Shown here: in pieces, positions 26,870 to 36,082 of the stretch
How the letters are laid out: each line of letters starts with the position of its first letter
Position numbering within the stretch: the first letter of the stretch is position 1
NCBI GenBank assembly: GCA_008682415.1
Contig: VANK01000007.1
Span: 62,001-126,000, forward strand
Reading direction: 5' to 3'
Length of the DNA: 64,000 nucleotides
Source: Acidobacteria bacterium AB60
Lineage (GTDB): Bacteria; Acidobacteriota; Terriglobia; Terriglobales; Acidobacteriaceae
Notes under the pieces: model-generated
What the model was told of the DNA's origin: nothing
Database searches by the model: none
Seen by the model: only the letters and a program-made list of their open reading frames with translations
Translations under genes and position numbers: made by a program

Positions 26870-28735
26870 ATGGCGTTTTTTCCCCGCTCTACGGCTTTGA
26901 GCCTCGCGGCTCTGGCCTCCGCATCCGTCTGTCTCGCGCTGAATCCCGCCAGTTTCAAGAGCGTCACCACCATCGCCGGAGAAACGGCTGCCAGCGTGTA
27001 TGCGGTCGATCTGAATAACGACGGCATCACCGACCTTCTTCAGGACACCGGCCAGTCGCCTCCGGGATTCACGGTGAGCCTGGGCAAGGGAGACGGCACG
27101 TTCAAGCCGCCGGTGCTCTACTCCGTTCCGTCGACAAGTCTCATCGGCACCCAGCCCATGGCCACGGGCGACTTCAATCACGATGGCAAGATCGACATCG
27201 CGGCCGTGTTCGGCACGCAGATCGCCATTTGGTTCGGCAATGGCGACGGCACGTTTCAGTCGCCCAAGATCACCAACGTCGCGCTGCCCTCCGGTTTCAC
27301 GTTCTCTGAAGGCACGCTGCAGGCGGCCGACTTCAACGGCGACGGCAAGCTCGATCTCGCTGGCTGGATCACCAACTTCACCGGCAACGGCTCGGTGCCC
27401 AGCACCACCGCCGTCTACGTCTTCCGGGGGGATGGAGCCGGAGGATTCTCCAATCCGCGCCAGGTGCTCTCCGGCCCTGGGTTCCAGCCCGGCTTTCAGA
27501 CGCTCATTGGAGACTTCGATGCCGACGGAAAGGCCGACATCGCCGCGACGTACTTTGTCCTGGACAGCGAGGGTGCTACCGCCAGCACCACGGTCCACGT
27601 CCTCTACGGCAACGATGATTTCACCTTTCAGGACACCACGCCGTACATTGCGAACGGCGGTCTGAACCTGGGCGCCGGCGACTTGAATGGCGATGGGCTT
27701 ACCGATCTGTTCGGCATCTATGGATACGCGCCGAACCAGCAACTGGCCACCTTCTACGGCACCACGTCGCGCACCTTCAACGATTACTTCATGAACACCA
27801 ACGCGACCTACGGGCTCGGCACGGCGAGTGACGGCACCAACTACAACTCGCAGCTCGTGATGGGCGACTTCAACGGCGACGGGCGCATGGACCTTGCCGC
27901 CATGTCGGTGGACACCACCAACTACGCCAACGACGATGTCATCATCTTCCTGGCGCAGTCCAGCCCGGGCATCTTCAGTTCGCAGGCCTTTCAACTCGGC
28001 ACCACCTACATCGATCAGAGTGCCGTTGTTCCGGGACTATTCGGCGGCAGCTTTCTCAAGCCAGATCTGGCGTTCAGCCAGAGTCCCAACTACGCCTCGC
28101 CGCCGCAGAATCAGCCGTCGTATCTCGTCTCCGAGGTGAACCAGGCCAGCACCGGCTGGTTCGGCCCCTGCTACTATCCGCGTACCGGGCAGGGATTCAA
28201 CGTGTGCGCGGCAGGAACGGTGAGCGGCTCCACGGCTACGTTCAATGCCGCGGTCAACTCCTTCGGCTCGCTGCGCAAGATCGAGTTGTGGGTCGACGGC
28301 AAGAAGCTCAGCGAGCAGTACCACACCTGGGACCGCCACGGGTACTTCAACTACGCGTCGACGTTTGCGCCCGGGGCCCACTCCGGCACGTTCTTCGCCG
28401 CGGACGTGGACAACCGCCTGCAGCGTTACGACTTTACCTTCACGGTGGGCGGCGCCTCGTGCTCGGCGCCGTCAACGCCCGGGGTGAACATCTGCACGCC
28501 AGTGAACAACAGCACCGTGAGTTCGCCGGTCTCGGTGCTGGCGTCCGCCAACATCACGGGGACGCTCGCGCGCATGGAGTTGTGGATCGACGGGGTGAAG
28601 TTCTACACCGAGACCAACAGCACCACGCTGAGCATCTCGTATCCGCTGGGCGCGGGCAAGCACCAGTTCGGCGTCTACGCGGTGAACACGGCGGGCACCA
28701 AGTGGCTGGGCCTCTCCTACGCAACGGTGCCGTAG
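26870..28735 (+). CDS. Secreted FG-GAP/VCBS repeat protein with C-terminal Ig-like domains (copy 2)
   Basis: 621 residues and paralogous to the preceding gene along its whole length: same signal type (TALSLAALASASVCLA), same propeller loops (DLNNDGITDL, DFNHDGKIDIA, DFNGDGKLDLA, DFDADGKADIA, DLNGDGLTDL, DFNGDGRMDLA), and the same shared motif GWFGPCYYPRTGQGFNVC (GYFGPCYYPSTGQGFNVC in copy 1). Both end NTAGTKWLGL. A tandem duplication is the simplest origin. Base use is less C-ending than copy 1, so the copies have diverged or moved. A bidirectional terminator follows at 28777. Confidence 0.87.
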   Translation: MAFFPRSTALSLAALASASVCLALNPASFKSVTTIAGETAASVYAVDLNNDGITDLLQDTGQSPPGFTVSLGKGDGTFKPPVLYSVPSTSLIGTQPMATGDFNHDGKIDIAAVFGTQIAIWFGNGDGTFQSPKITNVALPSGFTFSEGTLQAADFNGDGKLDLAGWITNFTGNGSVPSTTAVYVFRGDGAGGFSNPRQVLSGPGFQPGFQTLIGDFDADGKADIAATYFVLDSEGATASTTVHVLYGNDDFTFQDTTPYIANGGLNLGAGDLNGDGLTDLFGIYGYAPNQQLATFYGTTSRTFNDYFMNTNATYGLGTASDGTNYNSQLVMGDFNGDGRMDLAAMSVDTTNYANDDVIIFLAQSSPGIFSSQAFQLGTTYIDQSAVVPGLFGGSFLKPDLAFSQSPNYASPPQNQPSYLVSEVNQASTGWFGPCYYPRTGQGFNVCAAGTVSGSTATFNAAVNSFGSLRKIELWVDGKKLSEQYHTWDRHGYFNYASTFAPGAHSGTFFAADVDNRLQRYDFTFTVGGASCSAPSTPGVNICTPVNNSTVSSPVSVLASANITGTLARMELWIDGVKFYTETNSTTLSISYPLGAGKHQFGVYAVNTAGTKWLGLSYATVP

Positions 28736-28776
28736 GGCGCAACGGTGCCGTAGCGCTTTGCTACGCGGAAAGAAGA

Positions 28777-28811
28777 AGGGCCGCCCGGATTCGGAGCGGC
28801 CCTCGTCTTTT
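28777..28811. terminator. Terminator between convergent FG-GAP and GH2 genes
   Basis: AGGGCCGC (28777-28784) pairs with GCGGCCCT (28796-28803), followed by CGTCTTTT on the plus strand; the reverse strand ends in CTTCTTTC. It probably serves both converging genes. Confidence 0.8.
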
Positions 28812-28827
28812 CCCCATCTTTCGTTCC

Positions 28828-31812
28828 TCACGCCGTAACACGCTCCAGCACCAGCGGCGGCGCCGTGCGGCCAAACCACGACATGTCGATGGAGGGATCG
28901 GATCCATCCGGAGCCGGTCCGATCGCGGGAGCATTCGGGTCTGGCTCGGGCGCCTTGCGCCTCGCCCAACCCAGATTCACCTCTCGCTTCAGCACCATGC
29001 GATCGCCCCGTGCGGTTCCTTCGAAGGTACTGTTGCCTGCCTTGAACGACACATTGTCGCCGTCGATCTTGCCATCGATGACGGGCGACGGCACATCCAT
29101 GCCGCCAGTGAAGTTGCTGCCCGCGCCTTCTACAGTTCCGGTCAACGTGCCGCCCTCCTGCTGCAAGGTGAACACCAGGCTGGCTCCACTGATGACCGAG
29201 AGCGATTCATCATCCTCCGCGGCATGCGCGCGGGCCGGTCGCCACAGCCCGGTCAACCCGCTGCCCTGCGGCGCCGTCCTCGCCCACACCGGAACCTGCG
29301 GCCGCAGCTCGGTCTGCTTTGCGTCGATGGTCGCGGTGGCCGGCGCCAATCCCATCGAGCTGACTTCGACGGTGATCTTCCCGGCCTGTTTGGCGGATTG
29401 CACCAGGCCCATGCAAAGGCCGCCGAAGGCCTTGCGCTTGTCGCCTTTGTCCGGCGCCTGGTCGGTAGGGTCGCCGTTGCCGGTGCCGACGAGTTTGCCG
29501 CTGCCGCTCACGCGGAAGGTGACCTCGTTGTCGGTCACCGGAACCAGCCGCCCCTGCGCATCCTGCACCTCCACAGCGAACATGGCTACTTCTTCGCCGT
29601 CGGCCTTCACCTCCTGGCGGTCGGGCCGGAGCACCAGCTTGGTTGCGCCGCCGGTCGTCTCGCGTTTGGTGGTCATCACCTGCTTGCCGCCCTTGAAGCC
29701 TCGCGCCTCAATGGCTCCCGGCGCATACGGCACCACCCAGGCCACGTGCTGGTCTTTCGCAACCTCCTTGGCGCCCTGGCTCTTGCCGTTCACCAGCAGC
29801 TCCACCTTGTCCAGGTTGGAGAAGACCCACACGGCGATCGTCTTCCCCTCGTATCCAGGCCAATTCCAGTGCGGAAACAGGTGCAGCACCGGCTTGTTCG
29901 TCCACCACGACTGGTAATAGAAGAACGAGTCCTTGGGGAACCCGCAGGTGTCGATGATGCCGTACTGGGAGCTGATGTTCGGCCATCCGTTCGGCGAGGG
30001 CTCGCCGCGGTAGTCGAATCCCGTCCACACAAAGCCGCCGGAGTTCCACGGCCGCGCGTCGGTGAAGCGCCACCATCCCTCGGCGGAGGCCCGGCCGGTG
30101 GTGGTGTAGGGGTCGTACGAGCTTACGAATCCCTTGTCGCGATCGGTGATGTAGATGCCGCGCGTTCCCACCGCGCTCACCGTCTCGGTGCCCATCACCG
30201 GCTTCTCGGGATTTTTGTTGTGGAACTCCTCTGACTGCGGGTCCATGTAGTTGTACCCCGCGACGTCGCCGACGGCGAGCCCGCCCGTGCCGATGGCTCC
30301 GGTGGGCGCGAGCGAGACGGGCCGCGAACCGTCGTGCTGCATGGCCACGCGCTTCATCGCCTTCAGGATCAGCACGCCCTTGGGCGTGTTGGCCTGTCCT
30401 TCCTCGTTGCCCATGGAGTACATGAAGACGCTGGGATGATTGCGGTCGCGTCGCACCAGGTTCTCGAACTGGCTCAGTCCCTCGGGATTCGACGACATCA
30501 TGCGCGTCTCATCGAAGACCAGCATGCCCATCTGGTCACAGGCATCCAGCAGCTCGGGCGTGGGCGGATTGTGGGAGGTTCGCAGCGAGTTGCAGCCCAT
30601 CTCCTGCAGCTTGGCTACGCGATAGTACTGCACGGAGTCGGGCAGGGCCGCGCCCAATCCGGCGTGATCCTGGTGGTTGCAGGTTCCCTTCAGCTTTACA
30701 GGCGCGCCGTTGAGCAGCAGTCCCTTCTCGGCGTCGAACTTCGCGGTGCGGATGCCGAAGGGCGTCTCGTACCGATCCACGACAGCGCCGTCCACCTGGA
30801 CCTCGGTGACCAGTTTGTAGAGATTGCGGTCTTCCAGAGACCAGAGCTTCGGCGAGGAGACCGTGACCTCCTGCCGGTAGCTATGCTCCTCGCCTGCGTC
30901 GATGGACGAAGGCGCGGTGATGTCCTTGGCCACCGGGGTTCCCTCAGGATTGAGGAGCGTGGAGACCACGCGGGTATTCTTCGGGTTCTCATCGTCGTTG
31001 CAGACTTCGGTGAGAAGCGATAGCTTTGCCTGGCCGCCGCTGGCCTCGAGAGTGCCGGCGTGCGTCCCCCACTTCTTCACGTGCACCGGATGCGTCTTGA
31101 CGAGCCATACGTGGCGATAGATGCCAGCGCCTTCATAGAACCATCCGTCCGACTCGGTCGCGTTTACGCGGACCAGCAGCACGTTGCGCTGCCCGGGCGT
31201 GGCGAAGGCCGTGACGTCGAAGCTGAAGGGGTCGTATCCGCCGAAGTGCCGGCCGAGGTAGAAGCCGTTGAACACCACCATGGCTTCGCGATATGCGCCG
31301 TCGAACTCGATGGAGAGCCGCTTGCCGGCGTCCTCTGCCGAGAGTTCGAAGACCCGCCGATACCAGCCCACGCTGGTCTCCGGATACTTGCGGCCCAGGG
31401 GATAGAAGCCCTTGCTCTGCAGGCTGGGATCGTTGGTGAAGGGCAGCTCGATGGCCCAGTCGTGGGGCAGATCCACGGGCTTCCAGGCGCTGTCGTCGAA
31501 GGCGATCCCGCCGGCCGGCATGAAGTTTCCGGTCTTCTGAAAGTTGCCGGTGGCGGCGGTGCCAAAGCCGAAGTCCTTCAGCGGGTCGCTCGCGTGTCCC
31601 AGGTGGAAGCGCCAGCCGAAGTCGAGGAGCAGGCGCTCGCGCCCGGCGCCCGGAGTGGGTGAGGTGAGCGCGCCCTCCACGCTGAGAGGACCGGTGACGG
31701 GCGCCGTCACGGCGTCCACTGCGTGATGCATCGGCTGCATGCCATGCGCTGCTACGGCGGCCGGCGCCAGCAGGCTGCTCTTCAATACGTCGCGGCGTGA
31801 AAACCTTTTCAT
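28828..31812 (-). CDS. Glycoside hydrolase family 2 (beta-galactosidase-like), Tat-exported
   Basis: 994 residues from ATG 31812. A Tat signal with SRRDVLK at 5-11 is followed by a hydrophobic AAVAAHG region. GH2 layout: sugar-binding domain (WRFHLGH, SAWKPVDLPHDW, VGWYRRVFELS, FDGAYREAMVVFNG), Ig-like domain, then TIM barrel with KLKGTCNHQDHAG and NSLRTSHNPPTPELLDACDQMG. SMGNEEG holds the acid/base E470, and VMGTETVSA the likely nucleophile E543. Further beta domains include a DUF4982-like region and a C-terminal ~120-residue module (LTGTVEGAG, STFEGTARGDRMVLKR) as in other acidobacterial secreted glycosidases. Substrate is not certain: beta-galactoside, glucuronide and mannoside are all possible in GH2. 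It lies 111 bases downstream of a TonB receptor on the same strand. Confidence 0.9.
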   Translation of the reverse strand: MKRFSRRDVLKSSLLAPAAVAAHGMQPMHHAVDAVTAPVTGPLSVEGALTSPTPGAGRERLLLDFGWRFHLGHASDPLKDFGFGTAATGNFQKTGNFMPAGGIAFDDSAWKPVDLPHDWAIELPFTNDPSLQSKGFYPLGRKYPETSVGWYRRVFELSAEDAGKRLSIEFDGAYREAMVVFNGFYLGRHFGGYDPFSFDVTAFATPGQRNVLLVRVNATESDGWFYEGAGIYRHVWLVKTHPVHVKKWGTHAGTLEASGGQAKLSLLTEVCNDDENPKNTRVVSTLLNPEGTPVAKDITAPSSIDAGEEHSYRQEVTVSSPKLWSLEDRNLYKLVTEVQVDGAVVDRYETPFGIRTAKFDAEKGLLLNGAPVKLKGTCNHQDHAGLGAALPDSVQYYRVAKLQEMGCNSLRTSHNPPTPELLDACDQMGMLVFDETRMMSSNPEGLSQFENLVRRDRNHPSVFMYSMGNEEGQANTPKGVLILKAMKRVAMQHDGSRPVSLAPTGAIGTGGLAVGDVAGYNYMDPQSEEFHNKNPEKPVMGTETVSAVGTRGIYITDRDKGFVSSYDPYTTTGRASAEGWWRFTDARPWNSGGFVWTGFDYRGEPSPNGWPNISSQYGIIDTCGFPKDSFFYYQSWWTNKPVLHLFPHWNWPGYEGKTIAVWVFSNLDKVELLVNGKSQGAKEVAKDQHVAWVVPYAPGAIEARGFKGGKQVMTTKRETTGGATKLVLRPDRQEVKADGEEVAMFAVEVQDAQGRLVPVTDNEVTFRVSGSGKLVGTGNGDPTDQAPDKGDKRKAFGGLCMGLVQSAKQAGKITVEVSSMGLAPATATIDAKQTELRPQVPVWARTAPQGSGLTGLWRPARAHAAEDDESLSVISGASLVFTLQQEGGTLTGTVEGAGSNFTGGMDVPSPVIDGKIDGDNVSFKAGNSTFEGTARGDRMVLKREVNLGWARRKAPEPDPNAPAIGPAPDGSDPSIDMSWFGRTAPPLVLERVTA

Positions 31813-31923
31813 TTCGTCTCCTGCAAGCAAACTTCAAGAACGGCTCAGAGCCGGTGATTTCCCGCTCTTTGTAATGCGACCGAAGTATAGTTCAGGCCAG
31901 CCCGGATGGCACAACCGGTTCTC

Positions 31924-34272
31924 TCAAAAGCGCCTCTCCCAGCGGAGCATCACTGACCGGCCCGGGGCGATGGCATTGCCAGAGAACAGGCCGCCGAAGT
32001 CGAGCACGTTCAGGCGGCCATTCAGGTTTTCGGCGTCCACGTGCAGGGTGCTGAGCACGCGATCGTGGCGGAACACATCGGCGCTCAGCGAGGCGCTCAC
32101 GGCCAGGTTGGGACGGACGCGGCCGCGCTCGAAGTTGAGCCGGCTCACGACTGCGGGACCGTACTGCGCCAGGGCCTCCGCCTCGGTACCGCCGTAGTCG
32201 AAGGGTAGTCCGGAGCCATAGCCAGCCCCGCCTCCCACGCGCAAGCGGCCCGAGAGCCGCGTTTCCCAGCGCGTGGCGAGCGTGTTGCGCTGGTCCTGGG
32301 TGGCAGGAAAGTGACCGCTCAACTCCGAAGCGGCGCTCTGCGCATCGCTGCCCAGGAAGAGCCCGCCGGTGACCGGGAACCACTCCGTGGAGACCATGTA
32401 GGAGTAGCTCACGAAGCCGGTGACCGGACCGATGTTCGCCAGCTGCAGCTTGCCTTCGGCGCCATAGACCACGCTCTTGTTGAATGCGATCGGGTAGCTG
32501 AGGCCGGTGTTCAACAACTGATCGTCGTCGGCGGCGTTGCGGGCCATGCGCCGGTAGATCGTTCCATCGATACGCACTCGATTCGCCAGCCCCTTGGTGG
32601 CGCCCAGCTCAAAGTCGTCGCCGCTCGATGGCTGAACCGGCAGACGAAGGAAGTCGCGATTGACGCTGTCGACCTGCGCGGAGCTGGAGAGCAGGATGTT
32701 GTCGAACGAGGGCGTCTGGAAGACGCGATCATAGGCCGCGTGCAGCACCAGGTCCTGGCCCTTGAAGGCGCGGCCCACGGCGAGGCGTGGGCTGACGGCC
32801 TGGCGGTTGAGCAGAAGCTGGTAGTGATCCCAGCGCACGCCGAGGCTGAAGGTCCACTCGCGCAGGCGGACGGCGTCTTCCACGAATGCCGACTGTTCCA
32901 GGTCGGGGCGCGCGTCGGTGAAGCTGAGGGACGGCCGGGTTCCGGGATCGAATCGCGTGGGATCGGTGAGGAGGTAGCGGAAGTTCTCGTGGAGGAATGC
33001 GGCGTCGGACTCGACGCCGGCCTTCCACTCGTGGCGGCCGCGGTGCAGGGACCAGGTTCCCTTGAAGTAGCCCTCGGTGAAGTGATTGTGCAGGAAGGCA
33101 GCGATGGGCGTTGGATGGGTGTTCGAGTTGAGGTCGCGAGAGGTCCTGCGCACCATCCCGGAGAGGACGAGCAGGCTGTCAGGCGAAAGAATGCGCTGGT
33201 AGCGCGCGGTGCCGAGGGTCTCGGCGTTCGCGCCATCCTGGCGCTGGCCGGCCTGCTGCTGCAGGAATTCGTTGGGAATGAGGAAGTGGGACAGCTCGTG
33301 CCGGAATTCGGCGGTCAGCCGGTCGCTGCTATCGAGGTCCCGCTCGTACACGGCGGCGAAGTCTCCGGTGGTGCCGGAGTTGGTGTAGTTCTGCGGCACG
33401 ACGGGATTGAGGTAATGATCGGTGCGGGACCCGGAGGCGGAAGCGGAGAGGGAGTCTTTCTTGCGGGTCTCCTGCAGCCGCCCGAAGCCGGCCATGGTGT
33501 CGTAGCTTCCGCCAGAGGCGACGATCTCGCCGTGCAGGCCGGGATCGGTCTGGCGGCGGGTATTCAGCTCGACGACGCCGCCCATCTTGCGGCCGTACTC
33601 GGCCGGGAAGCCGGCGGTGTAGATGCTCATGGATTCGAGGTCATCGGCTTCGATCTCCGGCCCAAAGCTGGGGGAGCGGTTATCCATCAGCGGGATGCCG
33701 TCGATGACGAACTGCGTGTCGTACTCGGAGCCGCGCGGATGAAGGACGGCGTTGCCCTCGTAGAGCCAGCCGGGCTGGGAGACGACCAGGTCCTGGACCG
33801 ATCGCCCGGGGAGAGAGGAGAGGCGTTCGCCGATCTGCTCCGGGCCGATCTGGCTGGGCACCGAGGCGCTGTCGAGGTCGACGAGGGTGTTCTGGCCGTT
33901 GACTTTGATCTCGCTGGTGACTCCGGCGACGCCCAGCTGGACCGTGCGGAGCTCGGGGATGCTGGAGTGCACATCGAGCGCGACGTGAAAGACGGCGAAG
34001 CCGGGGCGTGCGACGGTGGCCTGGTAGAGGCCGAAGGGAAGCGCGGCGAAGGTGAGGTGGCCGGTGGCATCGGTCTCGACGGAGCGGTGAAAGTGGCTGG
34101 CCCGGGAATCGAGCTCGATCTTGGCCTGAAGTCCGGCGCCGGCGGGATCGACGACGGCGAGGCGTAGTTCTCCGCGGTTGGCCTGCGCGAAGGCGGCGGC
34201 CTGGAACCAGGCAGCGGCCTGCAGGCAGGCGGCCAGACCCGCGACCTTCAACGCTGCGGAGAGGGACCTCAC
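31924..34272 (-). CDS. TonB-dependent receptor with carboxypeptidase-like N-terminal domain, partner of the GH2 enzyme
   Basis: 782 residues with a GTG start at 34272 and a signal peptide (LKVAGLAACLQAAAWFQAAAFA). A short carboxypeptidase-regulatory domain (ELRLAVVDPAGAGLQAKIEL, GHLTFAALPFGLYQATVARPGFA) is followed by a plug (RSVQDLVVSQPGWLYEG, QFVIDGIPLMDNRSPSF, FPAEYGRKMGGVVELNTRRQ) and a ~24-strand barrel ending RSVMLRWERRF with the expected terminal Phe. It is much smaller than the Oar-like receptor at 11.5 kb. The GH2 gene follows, so uptake and hydrolysis of the same glycan is a reasonable inference. The sequence before the start has no canonical spacing to a ribosome site. Confidence 0.9.
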   Translation of the reverse strand: MRSLSAALKVAGLAACLQAAAWFQAAAFAQANRGELRLAVVDPAGAGLQAKIELDSRASHFHRSVETDATGHLTFAALPFGLYQATVARPGFAVFHVALDVHSSIPELRTVQLGVAGVTSEIKVNGQNTLVDLDSASVPSQIGPEQIGERLSSLPGRSVQDLVVSQPGWLYEGNAVLHPRGSEYDTQFVIDGIPLMDNRSPSFGPEIEADDLESMSIYTAGFPAEYGRKMGGVVELNTRRQTDPGLHGEIVASGGSYDTMAGFGRLQETRKKDSLSASASGSRTDHYLNPVVPQNYTNSGTTGDFAAVYERDLDSSDRLTAEFRHELSHFLIPNEFLQQQAGQRQDGANAETLGTARYQRILSPDSLLVLSGMVRRTSRDLNSNTHPTPIAAFLHNHFTEGYFKGTWSLHRGRHEWKAGVESDAAFLHENFRYLLTDPTRFDPGTRPSLSFTDARPDLEQSAFVEDAVRLREWTFSLGVRWDHYQLLLNRQAVSPRLAVGRAFKGQDLVLHAAYDRVFQTPSFDNILLSSSAQVDSVNRDFLRLPVQPSSGDDFELGATKGLANRVRIDGTIYRRMARNAADDDQLLNTGLSYPIAFNKSVVYGAEGKLQLANIGPVTGFVSYSYMVSTEWFPVTGGLFLGSDAQSAASELSGHFPATQDQRNTLATRWETRLSGRLRVGGGAGYGSGLPFDYGGTEAEALAQYGPAVVSRLNFERGRVRPNLAVSASLSADVFRHDRVLSTLHVDAENLNGRLNVLDFGGLFSGNAIAPGRSVMLRWERRF

Positions 34273-34345
34273 CTCTCATTTTTAGCGCAACGGCGGATCG
34301 GAGCCAAAGAAAACAGGGAAGAGGGAGCAGGGAACAGGGAAGGCG

Positions 34346-35167
34346 TTAGTCGCTTGGTGAGGGGGTTTGGAGGGAGCGGAGGAAGCGGCGGTCTTCGTCG
34401 GTCAGGGCGGCGCGGGCGAGGAGGTCGGGGCGGTTGGCGAGGGTTTTGCGGAGTTGCTGCTCGCGTCGCCAGCGGCGGATCTGCTGGTGGTCGCCGTTGA
34501 GGAGGGTCTCCGGGACCTGGAGGCCGGCAAACTCCGCGGGGCGGGTGTAGTGGGGGTAGTCGAGCAGGCCGCCGGAGCCGTGCTGGGAGCGGGGCACGCC
34601 CTCCTGGTCGGTGGTGATAGCGGCGTCGGGGGCGCCGAAGCTTTCAAATTCTCCCGACGCCTCGTTGCCTAACACGCCGGGAATGAGGCGCATGACGGCG
34701 TCGAGTATGACGGCGGCGGGCAGCTCGCCGCCGCTCAAGACGTAGTCGCCGATGGAGAGCTCTCGGTCGCAATAGAGCTGGTTGATGCGCTCGTCGACGC
34801 CTTCGTAGCGTCCGCAGAGGAGGACGACGCGGTCGAGTTGGGCGAGTTCGCGGGCGGTGCTCTGGGTGAAGGGCCGGCCCTGCGCGGAGGTGAGGACGAC
34901 GCTGATCGGGGGTTCCGGGCTCCGCTCGGCGCGGGGAAGGACGTCGAGGGCGGCCAGCGCTTCGGCGAGCGGTTCGGGCTTGAGGACCATGCCTTCGCCG
35001 CCGCCGAAGGGGCGGTCGTCGACGGTGCGGTGCCGGTCGTGGGTGAAGTGGCGCAGATCGTGTACCCCGATGGTCACCCGCCCTTCGGCCTGGGCGCGGC
35101 GCACGATGCCGTGCTCGAAGAAGCCCGCGAAGAGGCCGGGGAAGAGGGTGAGGATGTCGAAGCGCAT
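34346..35167 (-). CDS. trmD: tRNA (guanine-N1)-methyltransferase
   Basis: 273 residues from ATG 35167; an ATG nine bases upstream is the alternative. It methylates G37 in tRNAs reading CNN codons, preventing +1 frameshifts. Hallmarks are MRFDILTLFPGLF, HDRHRTVDDRPFGGGEGMVLKPEPL, LLCGRYEGVDERI and the deep trefoil knot DYVLSGGELPAAVILDAVMRL, with VPETLLNGDHQQIRRWRRE in the C-terminal domain. It stands alone, without the rpsP, rimM and rplS genes it accompanies in most bacteria. Length is slightly above normal through a longer C-terminus. Confidence 0.95.
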   Translation of the reverse strand: MRFDILTLFPGLFAGFFEHGIVRRAQAEGRVTIGVHDLRHFTHDRHRTVDDRPFGGGEGMVLKPEPLAEALAALDVLPRAERSPEPPISVVLTSAQGRPFTQSTARELAQLDRVVLLCGRYEGVDERINQLYCDRELSIGDYVLSGGELPAAVILDAVMRLIPGVLGNEASGEFESFGAPDAAITTDQEGVPRSQHGSGGLLDYPHYTRPAEFAGLQVPETLLNGDHQQIRRWRREQQLRKTLANRPDLLARAALTDEDRRFLRSLQTPSPSD

Positions 35168-35268
35168 CGCCTCCATGATAAGTGTGCGGCCACGGCGTCG
35201 CAGGACGCGGGGTTAGGATGATGGTTGTCTGGAGCCGCGAGGGACGAGTGGCGTGAATGGAGGAAGCG

Positions 35269-35667
35269 ATGAAAGGCGGACGGTTTGCGGCGGGTGTCCT
35301 GGCGCTGAGCCTGAGCGGGGCGATGCCGGGCGGCGCATTTCCGCGGGAGACGGGGCCGGAGCGGGTGGTACGGATCGCAGAGCTGGAGATCGATCCGGCT
35401 CGCGTGGAGGAGTACCAGCGTTGCCTTCGCGAGGAGATCGAGGCGTCGATTCGAGCCGAGCCCGGTGTGTTGAAGCTATATGCCGTTGCCGTGAAGGGGC
35501 ACCCCGAGCAGGTTCGGCTCTTCGAGATGTACGCCAGCGCCGAGGCGTACCAGGCGCATCTGCGATCGCCCCACTTCCTGAAGTACAAGGAGCAGACGGC
35601 AGGGATGGTGAAGTCGCTGCGGCTTTTGGAGACGGAGCCCATTCTGCTGGGCTCGAAGCCGGATTGA
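35269..35667 (+). CDS. Exported antibiotic-biosynthesis-monooxygenase (ABM) fold protein
   Basis: 132 residues from ATG 35269, chosen because GGAGG lies five bases upstream. The N-terminus (FAAGVLALSLSGAMPGGAFP) looks like a signal peptide. The mature part is a single ABM/dimeric ferredoxin-like domain: VVRIAELEIDPARVEEYQRCL, IEASIRAEPGVLKLYAVAVK, QVRLFEMYASAEAYQAHLRSPHFLKYK. Relatives include quinol monooxygenase YgiN-type proteins. Substrate is unknown, and export of such a fold is uncommon but recurring in Gram-negative bacteria. Confidence 0.85.
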   Translation: MKGGRFAAGVLALSLSGAMPGGAFPRETGPERVVRIAELEIDPARVEEYQRCLREEIEASIRAEPGVLKLYAVAVKGHPEQVRLFEMYASAEAYQAHLRSPHFLKYKEQTAGMVKSLRLLETEPILLGSKPD

Positions 35668-35843
35668 GCGACCCGTCCTTTCGTCTCGCTGGCGGGCCTC
35701 GAGACGGGGCTTCAGAAGCGCAGGCAATCTGCCGATAGAGGAGGGGACCGTGACGAGGCAGCCGGCTGCGCTCGAAGTAGCCGGCCGCAGGATCCCCCGC
35801 CTGTGCCAGTGCCCCGGTCAGCGGCAGAAAGGGGCGGCGAGGT

Positions 35844-36038
35844 ATGGGGTCATTTCGCTGCAAGAGCTGTTGGAGTCCGCAGGTCCTGTTTACGCCGGGG
35901 GGCGTCACCTGCAATGTGTGCGGGGGGCAGGAGATCGAAACACCGGGCGAGGACGAGGCGGTCTGGATACCGGACCAGGCGGGGCAGATTATCGAGCTGG
36001 CCCGGATGTTCTCGTTAGCCGACCCGCGCAGCGCCTGA
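35844..36038 (+). CDS. Possible small zinc-ribbon protein
   Basis: 64 residues with paired CxxC motifs (FRCKSCW and VTCNVCGGQEI) spaced 16 residues, the geometry of a zinc ribbon. A tail rich in acidic and hydrophobic residues follows (VWIPDQAGQIIELARMF). Upstream GGCGAGG is an acceptable ribosome site. Longer alternative frames here lack any motif. It lies ~180 bases after the ABM gene on the same strand. Function is unknown; it could be chance, but the two knuckles argue for a real gene. Confidence 0.45.
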   Translation: MGSFRCKSCWSPQVLFTPGGVTCNVCGGQEIETPGEDEAVWIPDQAGQIIELARMFSLADPRSA

Positions 36039-36082
36039 GCGCGGTGCGCTGACCGGAAGAGCGGCGCTCGAGGAATGGCCAG

